From positions 1-64,000 of the forward strand of contig JACPBF010000004.1 of NCBI GenBank assembly GCA_016180425.1: a stretch of DNA of 64,000 bases, given 5' to 3'. This stretch comes from Elusimicrobiota bacterium (GTDB lineage Bacteria > Elusimicrobiota > Elusimicrobia > 2-02-FULL-39-32). The notes under the pieces were generated by a model. The model was not told the DNA's origin. It made no database searches and saw nothing but the letters and a program-made list of their open reading frames with translations. The translations under genes and the position numbers were made by a program. Position 1 is the stretch's first letter. Each line of letters opens with the position of its first letter. This document shows, in pieces, positions 46,651 to 55,306 of this stretch.

Positions 46651-49350
46651 TTATTTAGAAGTATATTCGGTTTTTTGTTTGGCTTGTAAAAGAGCTTGGG
46701 CTGCTGCAAGCCGGGCAATGGGAATTCTGTAAGGGGAACAAGAAACATAGTTTAATCCGGTACGGTAACAGAACTTTACGCTTTCTGGATCTCCTCCATG
46801 TTCTCCGCAGATTCCAAGTTTAAGATCTTTTTTAGTTTTTCTTCCCTCAAAGGCAGCGTATTGTATAAGCCGTCCAATCCCTTCTTGATCCAGAGTTTGG
46901 AAAGGATCTTCTTTTAATATTTTTTCCGCAAGGTAAGTTGGGATAAACTTGCCAGCATCGTCTCTAGAAAAACCAAATCCCATTTGGGTAAGATCATTGG
47001 TTCCAAAAGAGAAAAATTCAGCTTCTTGGGCAATGGATCCAGCCACCATAGCAGCTCTTGGCACCTCGATCATGGTCCCTATCATATAATTAACTTTTAC
47101 CCCATAGCTTTTCATGGTTTCTTTTGCCACTTGGATGGCTAATTCTTTTTGGTGTTTTAATTCATTTTTATGGCCAACTAAAGGGATCATAATTTCTGGC
47201 ACCACGCGAATTTTCTCTTTTGCCAGTTCACAGGCGGCGGAAATGATTGCTTTAACCTGCATCTCTGTTATTTCCGGATAGGTAATGCCTAAACGGCAGC
47301 CTCTGTGTCCTAACATGGGATTAAATTCATGCAGCTCTTTAGATTTAGACCAGATCGTTTCCGTAGGAACTCCAATTTTTTGGGAAAGAGCTTGGGCATC
47401 ACTTTCTGTCTTAGGCAAAAATTCATGCAAAGGGGGATCTAAAGTTCTAATGGTTACAGGGAAACCCCGCATCTCTCTAAATAAACCTTTAAAATCCTCT
47501 TTTTGGAAAGGGAGTAGAGCATCTAGCGCCTTTTTCCTGTCCACTACATTATTCGCTAAAATCATTTGCTGCATGTAAGGGAGCCGCTCTTCAGCAAAAA
47601 ACATGTGTTCTGTGCGGCAAAGGCCAATGCCTTCAGCGCCTAACCAGCGGGCAGCTTTAGCGTCTCTGGGAATATCCGCATTTGCTCTTACCTTTAAGGT
47701 TCTGATCTGGTCTGCCCATTTCATGAATTCTTTAAAGATTTGGAAAAGTTCAGACTCCTTGGGATTCATCTCTCCATTTAAAACTCGAATCACTTCTGAA
47801 GGGAGTGTGGGAATTAGCCCGATAAATACTTCGCCAGTAAAACCGTCAATGGAGATAGATTCCCCTTCTTTTACACTATGGCCGTCCACAGATAAGATTG
47901 CGGAATGCTCATCTATTTTAAGATCGCTGCAGCCAACAATGCAGGGTTTTCCCATGCCGCGGGCAACCACTGCGGCGTGGCTAGTTCTTCCGCCAATCGC
48001 AGTTAGAATGCCAACGCTCGCGTTCATGCCTTCAATATCATCCGGGTTAGTTTCAGGACGCACTAAAACAACTGGACCTTGTTTAGCCAGATCTACTGCT
48101 TTAGCCGCTGTAAAAGCGATTCTTCCACTGGCAGCTCCTGGTCCGGCATTGATTCCTTTAGCCACTTTTACCGCATTAATTTTCTCTTTTTCATCAAATA
48201 CAGGAGCTAAAAGCTGGGATAGCTGGTCTGGTTCAACTCTTAAAATAGCTTCAGCCTTAGAAATAACTTTTTCATGCACCATGTCCACTGCAATTTTGAC
48301 CGCTGCAATCCCTGTGCGTTTGCCGGTTCTGGTTTGCAGCATGTACAGTTTCTCTCGTTCAATGGTGAATTCAAAATCTTGCACATCTCTGTAATGCCTT
48401 TCTAATTTAGAGGTAATTTTTTTAAGTTCGTCATAACATTTTGGAATTTCGTTTTGCAGTTCCCGTATGGGGTTTGGAGTGCGCACCCCTGCCACCACAT
48501 CTTCCCCTTGAGCATTGGTCAGGTATTCGCCAAAAAATTCTTTTTTTCCTGAACTTGGATTGCGGGTAAACCCTACCCCAGTGGCTGAGCTATTTCCCAT
48601 ATTTCCAAAAACCATGGTTTGCACATTGACTGCGGTCCCAAGATCATCGGAAATTTTGTTTAGCCTGCGGTAAGAGATGGCGCGTTCATTATTCCAGGAT
48701 TTAAAAACCGCGTCCCTAGCCGAGACTAGCTGTTTCCATGGATCTTGAGGAAAATCCTCTTTTGTTTCTTCCTTATATTTTTCTTTGTATCTGGAGACTA
48801 AATCTTTTAGATCTTCCGCATCTAATTGAGTATCTGCAGTAATTCCTTTTTCCTGTTTTTTTTGTGAGATCGTCTGCTCGAATTTGCTTTTTTCTATGCC
48901 CATGACCACATTGCCAAACATCTGAATAAATCTTCTATAGGAATCCCAAACAAAACGGGGATTGTCAGTCAAAGCTATGAGCCCGTCAATCACAGCATCA
49001 TTCATTCCAAGATTAAGAATGGTATCCATCATGCCTGGCATGGAAAATTTTGCTCCGCTTCTGACAGAAACAAGCAGGGGATTTTTTTGATCCCCAAATT
49101 TTTTGCCAGAAACTTTTTCTAATTTTTGCATTGCGGTTTTAAACTGGGGATTAAGTTCAGGAGGAACCCTTCTGCCATGAGCATAGTAATAACGGCAGGT
49201 GTCTGTAGTGATTGTAAATCCCGGAGGCACAGGCACGCCGGATTTAGACATTTCCGCAAGGCCAGCGCCTTTGCCGCCTAGAAGATCTTTCATTTTTCCA
49301 TTCCCGTCTGCTTTGCCTGCTCCAAAAAAGTAAACGTATTTTTTTGCCAT
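46651..49350 (-). CDS. ppdK: Pyruvate, phosphate dikinase
   Basis: An 899-residue protein. The N-terminal nucleotide-binding part has LLGGKGAGLAEMS and SVRSGAKFSMPGMMDTILNLG; the phosphohistidine domain has GGRTSHAAVVARGMGKPCIVG (His about 455); the PEP/pyruvate barrel has GIGLCRTEHMFF, GTMIEVPRAA, FSFGTNDLTQM and the catalytic-Cys segment LGICGEHGGDP. It interconverts pyruvate, ATP and Pi with PEP, AMP and PPi in the cytoplasm, serving glycolysis or gluconeogenesis in fermentative bacteria. Full length, single gene, with an AGGAG ribosome site. It stands alone between convergent and intergenic AT-rich DNA. Confidence 0.97.
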   Translation of the reverse strand: MAKKYVYFFGAGKADGNGKMKDLLGGKGAGLAEMSKSGVPVPPGFTITTDTCRYYYAHGRRVPPELNPQFKTAMQKLEKVSGKKFGDQKNPLLVSVRSGAKFSMPGMMDTILNLGMNDAVIDGLIALTDNPRFVWDSYRRFIQMFGNVVMGIEKSKFEQTISQKKQEKGITADTQLDAEDLKDLVSRYKEKYKEETKEDFPQDPWKQLVSARDAVFKSWNNERAISYRRLNKISDDLGTAVNVQTMVFGNMGNSSATGVGFTRNPSSGKKEFFGEYLTNAQGEDVVAGVRTPNPIRELQNEIPKCYDELKKITSKLERHYRDVQDFEFTIEREKLYMLQTRTGKRTGIAAVKIAVDMVHEKVISKAEAILRVEPDQLSQLLAPVFDEKEKINAVKVAKGINAGPGAASGRIAFTAAKAVDLAKQGPVVLVRPETNPDDIEGMNASVGILTAIGGRTSHAAVVARGMGKPCIVGCSDLKIDEHSAILSVDGHSVKEGESISIDGFTGEVFIGLIPTLPSEVIRVLNGEMNPKESELFQIFKEFMKWADQIRTLKVRANADIPRDAKAARWLGAEGIGLCRTEHMFFAEERLPYMQQMILANNVVDRKKALDALLPFQKEDFKGLFREMRGFPVTIRTLDPPLHEFLPKTESDAQALSQKIGVPTETIWSKSKELHEFNPMLGHRGCRLGITYPEITEMQVKAIISAACELAKEKIRVVPEIMIPLVGHKNELKHQKELAIQVAKETMKSYGVKVNYMIGTMIEVPRAAMVAGSIAQEAEFFSFGTNDLTQMGFGFSRDDAGKFIPTYLAEKILKEDPFQTLDQEGIGRLIQYAAFEGRKTKKDLKLGICGEHGGDPESVKFCYRTGLNYVSCSPYRIPIARLAAAQALLQAKQKTEYTSK

Positions 49351-49586
49351 CTTTTTATTGCTCCTCTTTAAAAAATGATCGCTTAATCTGATTAGCTCGA
49401 ATAATTTTACTGTCGTATTAATGATTCGAGTTCATTTAGTTTTTTTATTTATTTTTAGAATAAAAAATTATAATTTTAAAATCATAACACATCTAAATTT
49501 TTAAATCAATGAACTAGATTTAGCGTTTAATTTTCTCTATTAGCCGACAATAGAATTTTTATGAAATTAATTTTATGGAGGGCTTA

Positions 49587-51704
49587 TTACTCCTCTGTTT
49601 CCATTTCTGACAGTTGTTTTTTGGAATGGTCCACAGAACAAAATTCTTTAGGTTCAGTGCCTGTTTTAAAAGCTTCTAAGGCAACTTTTGGGCAGCTTGG
49701 GATTGCAAGAGCTCCGGTTAAGCGGTCAATTTTTACAAAGGTAATACCCTCAGGCACGCTAAAATCTTTTGAGGGAATCATTTTTAAAGACTCCCGCATA
49801 ATTTCAGTCCACCAAGGAACTACAATTCCGCTTGCAGACAATTTTTTGCCTAAGGGAGCAAAATCATCATACCCCATCCATGCGCCGCAAACAATCTCCG
49901 GAGTAAAACCAATAAACCACAAATCTCTCTGCTCCTGGCTGGTCCCTGTTTTTCCAGCTACTTGCGCATCTAAACTTTTCGCGCCTCTGCCAGTTCCCTC
50001 AGTGACTACGCTTCTTAAAAGGCTGGTCATCAGGTAATTTATTTGCGGTGAAATCACCTCTTTTTCAATGGGAAAATTTTCTTCCAGCACTTGGCCTTGA
50101 AAATCTGTAATTTTAGTAATGGCGTAAGGTTCTCTATAAATACCCTCTCCTGCGAATGCGCCAAAAGCGCTTACTAATTCTAAGAGATTAACCACAGAGG
50201 TTCCTAAGGAAAGAGAAAGCACTGGGTCTAAATGGCTGCTAATGCCTAATTTTTTGCACCTTTCAATCACCTTTTGCGGTCTGATTTGGTAGATTAAACG
50301 TATGGAGATTAAGTTTCTGGAAAAAGCTAATGCTCTTCTTAAAGTAAGCGCGCCGAAATATTTATTATCATAGTTGTTAGGGACCCAGACCTGATCTTCT
50401 TTCAGGGTAGAGGTTGCTTTTTGGATTAAAAAAGGAGTGGTAGCGCCTTCAATCAACCTCCAGTCTTGACCATCGTTTTGAAAAGCGATAGGTAAATCTT
50501 CCTGAATGGTCGCAGGGGTATAGCCTTCTTCTAAAGCAGTCAACCAAACAAATGGTTTAAAGGTTGAACCCGGCTGTCTTTTTGATTGTGTGGCTCTATT
50601 AAATTGGGATTCGGAAAAATTGCGTCCTCCAATCAAAGCCCGGATACCGCCGGTTTTAGGATCAATCAGTAACAGGGAGCCTTGAATTTTTGTGACTGTA
50701 GTAGAAGGTTTTACCGCAAATTTAAGTTCTTTACTTTTTTCTTTTGCGCGCAAAAGTTCGGCTGAAGGACCATATTCTTTGTCAAATTGTTCCATGGCCT
50801 CTGTAAAGATTTTTTCCGCGCTGTTTTGCAAATCTAAATCTAAAGTGGTCTGGATCGTAAGACCTCCCCTGTATAAAAGCTCATTCCCAAATTTAGGCTC
50901 TAAATTTTGCCTTAAATATTCCACAAAATAGGGCGCGGTTGTGGGTAAAGGCGAGCGTTTTATTTGTAAGGGAGATTGTTTGGCAAGTTTTGCTTCTTCA
51001 GGGGAGATGAATTTTAGTTCTTGCATGCGGGCAAGAACAATGGCTTGACGGCCTCGAGCGCGGTCTAGGTGAAGTATTGGGGAATAGTATTGGGGCAGCC
51101 TGGGAAGCCCAGCTAATAGGCTGGATTCAGAAAGCGTCAGATCCTGCACTTTTTTTGCAAAGAAGATTTTTGCCGCAGCAGATACCCCATAGGCTCCATG
51201 TCCAAAATAGACCTGGTTCAGATAAATTTGCAGAATTTCTTCTTTGCTAAACTCCCGTTCAATCTGTAAAGCAAGCAAAAGTTCCTTTATCTTTCTTGTG
51301 AGAGTTTTTTCTTGCGTGAGGAATATCAATTTAGAAAGCTGCTGGGTAATAGTGGATCCTCCTTGGGCTGCCCTGCCAGAAAGAAAATTTTTAATGGCTG
51401 CCCGCAGCATGCCTTGCGGGGAAATTCCCCAATGTTCATAGAATTGGTCATCCTCAATGGCAAGAAAAGCGTTCTGCAGGTCTAAGGGTATCTCATTCAA
51501 GTTTACCCAGGAGCGGCGTTCTGTAAAGAATTCAGAAACAAGCTGACCTTTGTGATCTAGAATGCGTGTGGTTAACTGGGGTAAATAAGTTTCCAGAGTC
51601 CCTATATTAGGAAGCGTTTCTAAAAAAGTTCGAAGAGCAATGCTGCCGCAAATGATTCCCAAAGAAAGGAGGCTTAAAAGAATATAGAAAATTTTTCTTC
51701 GCAT
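49587..51704 (-). CDS. Class A penicillin-binding protein, PBP1A type
   Basis: A 705-residue protein: N-terminal membrane anchor, GT51 glycosyltransferase domain with EDDQFYEHWGI, RAAQGGSTITQQL and KIKELLLALQIEREFSKEEILQIYLNQVYFGHGAYG, and a transpeptidase domain with active-site RQPGSTFKPF (SxxK type Ser), SRN and KTGTSQEQRDLW. It polymerises and cross-links peptidoglycan at the outer face of the inner membrane. The C-terminus ends soon after the transpeptidase domain. Confidence 0.95.
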   Translation of the reverse strand: MRRKIFYILLSLLSLGIICGSIALRTFLETLPNIGTLETYLPQLTTRILDHKGQLVSEFFTERRSWVNLNEIPLDLQNAFLAIEDDQFYEHWGISPQGMLRAAIKNFLSGRAAQGGSTITQQLSKLIFLTQEKTLTRKIKELLLALQIEREFSKEEILQIYLNQVYFGHGAYGVSAAAKIFFAKKVQDLTLSESSLLAGLPRLPQYYSPILHLDRARGRQAIVLARMQELKFISPEEAKLAKQSPLQIKRSPLPTTAPYFVEYLRQNLEPKFGNELLYRGGLTIQTTLDLDLQNSAEKIFTEAMEQFDKEYGPSAELLRAKEKSKELKFAVKPSTTVTKIQGSLLLIDPKTGGIRALIGGRNFSESQFNRATQSKRQPGSTFKPFVWLTALEEGYTPATIQEDLPIAFQNDGQDWRLIEGATTPFLIQKATSTLKEDQVWVPNNYDNKYFGALTLRRALAFSRNLISIRLIYQIRPQKVIERCKKLGISSHLDPVLSLSLGTSVVNLLELVSAFGAFAGEGIYREPYAITKITDFQGQVLEENFPIEKEVISPQINYLMTSLLRSVVTEGTGRGAKSLDAQVAGKTGTSQEQRDLWFIGFTPEIVCGAWMGYDDFAPLGKKLSASGIVVPWWTEIMRESLKMIPSKDFSVPEGITFVKIDRLTGALAIPSCPKVALEAFKTGTEPKEFCSVDHSKKQLSEMETEE

Positions 51705-51797
51705 TAAAAAATCATTATATCCGCAAAAGTTTTTAAAGTAAAGGATTTTGATATAATAAAATTGTTATTTAAATAATTGATATTTTTGGTGAATAAA

Positions 51798-52715
51798 ATG
51801 AAAACTGATCAATATACAGAAGAAATAGTTTATCAATGGCAAAAAACTTGGTCAGAAAAAGATCTGGTGCAATCCATTGAAAATTGCGGAAAAGATACTG
51901 TCCTCCTACCCTACTTTATTCAGTATTTGCCAAGAAATGGGAAAATTTTGGAGTCTGGTTGCGGTTTTGGACATTGGGTAGTTTATCTTAAGCGCTTGGG
52001 ATATCAAATGGCTGGGTTAGAGATTGTTCCTGATTGCGTTGAAACCTGTAAGAAGTTTTTTCCAGAAACAGAGATGAAAGTTGGAGATGTTAGAAAAATT
52101 CCCTATCCGGACAATTCTTTTGCAGGCTATATTTCCATTGGCGTATTTGAGCATATGATTGAAGGTCCGGAAACAACCATCCTGGAAATGTATAGAGTTT
52201 TGAAATCCGGCGGCATATCCATTATTATTGTGCCAGCCTTCAATTATTTTATGAGGCTCTGGTATCCTATTCGTCAGTTGTTCGTTAAACTTTTAAGACG
52301 GAATGAGTTTGTAAGAAAAATATTGGGAAAGCAGAGTTATCCTAGCAGTAAAAATCACGAATTTAAGTTAAAGACAAAAGAAATTGAAGAAAAACTACAA
52401 TCACAATTTTGGCCAGTCATTGGGTTTGATCCAGTTAAAGGTCCTATGTTTATAGAATATAAGTGTAAAAGAGGTCATTTGGACGGGCTTTTAAAAAGCA
52501 AAGGTTTTGAAATTGTAGAATCAGTTCCTATTTCTCACCCTCATATTTTTCACGACATTTTTGGAAATATTTTTTTAAAGAAGGGTGGTGAATTTCCAAA
52601 AGGAGAAACCTTGCAGCTAAATTTTTGTGGAAGATTCATTCAAGCCTTTTCTAATGCGCTTAGTCCTCATTTTTTTAATTACGTATATATTTACATTGTT
52701 CGAGCCAACAAATAA
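51798..52715 (+). CDS. SAM-dependent methyltransferase (class I)
   Basis: The ATG at 51798 has a GGTGA site 7 bases upstream; the longer frame uses a TTG and is less likely. The 305-residue protein has SAM motif I ILESGCGFGHWVVYL, acidic loop LEIVPD, motif GDVRKIPYPDNSFAGYISIGVFEHM and the LKSGG post-motif, as in Methyltransf_11 enzymes that act on lipids or glycans. It is followed by a GT4 glycosyltransferase, so a surface-glycan role is inferred. Confidence 0.82.
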   Translation: MKTDQYTEEIVYQWQKTWSEKDLVQSIENCGKDTVLLPYFIQYLPRNGKILESGCGFGHWVVYLKRLGYQMAGLEIVPDCVETCKKFFPETEMKVGDVRKIPYPDNSFAGYISIGVFEHMIEGPETTILEMYRVLKSGGISIIIVPAFNYFMRLWYPIRQLFVKLLRRNEFVRKILGKQSYPSSKNHEFKLKTKEIEEKLQSQFWPVIGFDPVKGPMFIEYKCKRGHLDGLLKSKGFEIVESVPISHPHIFHDIFGNIFLKKGGEFPKGETLQLNFCGRFIQAFSNALSPHFFNYVYIYIVRANK

Positions 52716-52739
52716 TATTTTTTCTTTCTTTAGCTCTTT

Positions 52740-53963
52740 GTGAAAATCGTTATTAACGCTATTAGAGTAAGCCGTCAAAGTGGAGGCGGCCTAGACCATT
52801 ATATTATTCATCTGGTCAATGAACTTGCAAAGCTAGGGGTGACTTTTGATCTTTATACTTTTACCCCGGGTCATTTCCAAAATGTCAAACCTGAACAAAT
52901 TATAAAACCTTTCTCTTTCTGCCACATTTCCAATACAAATGAATTATCAAATGTAGAATCTGCGCCCTCAACCTTAAGCCGAGAAAAATTAAGTAAATTT
53001 CGCTCTTTTCTCGGTCGTTCTATTGGAGACATGATTAAATTATTATGGACACAATTTATATTCCCGTTTCTTTTAGTTTTTAGAAAATACGATATTCTTT
53101 TTTCTCCTTCTCAACTCGATGCTCTGTTTTTTACCCCGGCAAATTTAAAGCAGGTGATTACAGTATTAGATCTTATTCCATTTATTTTGACAGATCAAAA
53201 ACATAAACACGGGCTCTATCTAAAATATTTATTTCCCATTATTTTAAGAAAAGCGGATCATATTATTACGATCTCAGGAAATACAAAACAAGATATAATA
53301 AAATTTTTTGGGATAGCCAGCCAAAAGATTACCCCTATTTTGCTTGCAAAACCAGGGGGGGGTATTTCATCTGAACTTTCTAACCAAATGCAAGTTGAGG
53401 AATTTAAGAAAAAAATTGGGCTTGCTCAGTATGTTTTATGTGTCTCCGGGAATGATCCCCACAAAAATTTAAAGAGATTGATTGAAGCTTTTTCCTTTAT
53501 TAAAGATCAAACGAGCGTGCAGCTGGTGATTGTGGGTTATCAGGATAAGGCGCATCAAATAGAATTAGATCATTTAGTGAAAAATAATAAAGTTGAAGAT
53601 AGGATAAAATTTTTTGGGCACGTCTCTAGCGAAAAACTCTCTTTGTTTTATAAAGGAGCTGAAATTTTTATTTTCCCTTCCCTTTATGAAGGATTTGGTT
53701 TGCCTCCACTTGAGGCATTGTCTTATGGTGTACCAACAGTTGTGAGCAAAACTTCATCTTTGCCAGAGGTGGTAGGAGATTCCGGTCTTTATTTTGATCC
53801 ATATGATATTCAGGATATGGCTCATAAAATTATTCAATTGTTGAATGATCAGAAATTACGAGAAATTTTGCGGACGAAGGGAATGATAAGAGCAAAAGAT
53901 TTTACTTGGGAAAAAACAGGAGAACTTACCCTTGAAGTATTTAAAAAATTAGTTCCTGTTTAA
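52740..53963 (+). CDS. GT4-family glycosyltransferase
   Basis: A 407-residue GT-B protein starting at GTG. N-terminal domain: RVSRQSGGGLDHYIIHLVNELAKLG; C-terminal nucleotide-sugar site: LCVSGNDPHKNLKRLIEAF, GHVSSEKLSLFYKGAEIFIFPSLYEGFGLPPLEALSYGVPTVVS with the EX7E motif. It transfers a sugar from an activated donor, probably for a surface polysaccharide or lipid carrier. It follows the methyltransferase by 24 bases. Confidence 0.9.
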   Translation: MKIVINAIRVSRQSGGGLDHYIIHLVNELAKLGVTFDLYTFTPGHFQNVKPEQIIKPFSFCHISNTNELSNVESAPSTLSREKLSKFRSFLGRSIGDMIKLLWTQFIFPFLLVFRKYDILFSPSQLDALFFTPANLKQVITVLDLIPFILTDQKHKHGLYLKYLFPIILRKADHIITISGNTKQDIIKFFGIASQKITPILLAKPGGGISSELSNQMQVEEFKKKIGLAQYVLCVSGNDPHKNLKRLIEAFSFIKDQTSVQLVIVGYQDKAHQIELDHLVKNNKVEDRIKFFGHVSSEKLSLFYKGAEIFIFPSLYEGFGLPPLEALSYGVPTVVSKTSSLPEVVGDSGLYFDPYDIQDMAHKIIQLLNDQKLREILRTKGMIRAKDFTWEKTGELTLEVFKKLVPV

Positions 53964-54078
53964 AAAAATTAAAGATTTACGAGTTTGGTTTAAAAATAAT
54001 AAAAATTTTATTCGCTATTGATTCATGGTCTAGAAATTTATAAAAAAATATAATTTATAATTTTTCGGAGGCAATTTT

Positions 54079-55272
54079 ATGATTATTTCTAAAAGAGTAA
54101 GTCAGATCAGCCCATCACCAACTTTGGCGATTACTGCGAAAGCTAACCAAATGAAAGCCCAGGGAATAAAAGTGATTGGGTTTGGAGCTGGGGAACCGGA
54201 TTTTGATACCCCCAATCATATTAAGGATGCTGCAAAAAAGGCTTTGGATGCGGGTTTAACTAAATATACGCCTACTTCTGGCATTAAGGAACTTAAAGAT
54301 GCAATTTCCAAAAAATTTAATAAAGACAATGGTCTTACTTACTCTGCAAATGAAATCCTTGTTTCTTGCGGCGCCAAGCATTCTTTGTTTAATGCGATTT
54401 TAACCTTAGCGGATGATGGCGATGAGGTGATCCTTCCTTCTCCCTATTGGGTTAGTTATATTGAGATGATTCGAATGGCTGGGGCAAAAGCAGTGATTAT
54501 TAAAACTAGCCAGGAAGATCAATTTAAAATAAAACCAGAACAGCTCATTGCCGCAATCACCCCTCACACAAAAATATTGATTTTAAATTCGCCTTCTAAT
54601 CCCACAGGCATGATTTATGATAAAGAAGAGTTGCTAGAGATTTCAAAAATATTAATTAAGAATAATATTTTTTGTATCTCAGATGAGATTTATGAAAAAC
54701 TTATTTATGATAACGTCCCGCATGTAAGCATCGCTTCTTTCAATGAACAGATTAAAAAACGTTCCATTGTTGTGAATGGGGTTTCAAAAGCCTATGCCAT
54801 GACCGGCTGGCGTATTGGCTATGCAGCTGGTCCAAAAGAAATTATTGGGGCCATGTCCAATTTACAAGATCACTCTACATCCAACCCCACTTCTATAGCG
54901 CAAGCCGCAGCAGTCGATGCTTTGGGCGATTTGCAAGAGGATTTGAAAACAATGGTTGCGGAATTTAAGAAAAGGCGGGAGGTGATGGTGGAAAAGGTTA
55001 ATACCATCCCAGGACTTTCTACTCTTACTCCGCAAGGCGCATTTTATTGTTTTATCAATATTAAACATTTATTGGAAAAATCTTTTGATGGGAAAAAAAT
55101 TGAAACTTCCATGAATTTTGCGGATCTTTTATTAGAGAAGGCTCAGGTAGCTGTTGTCCCCGGCTCTGTTTTTGGGGACGATCACTACATCCGCCTTTCT
55201 TATGCCACTTCCATGAATAACATCACCGAAGGCCTCCATAGAATCGAAGAATTTGTAAAGAAGTTAAGCTAA
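54079..55272 (+). CDS. Class I aspartate-type aminotransferase
   Basis: A 397-residue PLP enzyme of fold type I: GFGAGEPDFDTPNHI, YTPTSGIKELKDAI, LNSPSNPTGMIY, SDEIYEKLIYD, PLP-lysine VSKAYAMTGWRIGY and the carboxylate-binding Arg in YIRLSYATS. This is the AspC/AAT family Ib of bacteria, making aspartate or, in some, prephenate transamination. An GGAGG site precedes the ATG. Confidence 0.92.
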   Translation: MIISKRVSQISPSPTLAITAKANQMKAQGIKVIGFGAGEPDFDTPNHIKDAAKKALDAGLTKYTPTSGIKELKDAISKKFNKDNGLTYSANEILVSCGAKHSLFNAILTLADDGDEVILPSPYWVSYIEMIRMAGAKAVIIKTSQEDQFKIKPEQLIAAITPHTKILILNSPSNPTGMIYDKEELLEISKILIKNNIFCISDEIYEKLIYDNVPHVSIASFNEQIKKRSIVVNGVSKAYAMTGWRIGYAAGPKEIIGAMSNLQDHSTSNPTSIAQAAAVDALGDLQEDLKTMVAEFKKRREVMVEKVNTIPGLSTLTPQGAFYCFINIKHLLEKSFDGKKIETSMNFADLLLEKAQVAVVPGSVFGDDHYIRLSYATSMNNITEGLHRIEEFVKKLS

Positions 55273-55306
55273 AAGTTTTGAAAGAAATTTTACAAAAGAT
55301 TTGATA

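Noticed and set aside
47603-48394. A 263-residue frame on the strand opposite ppdK
   Set aside because: It lies wholly within the clearly coding ppdK gene, shows no family features and has Ser/Pro-rich antisense composition.
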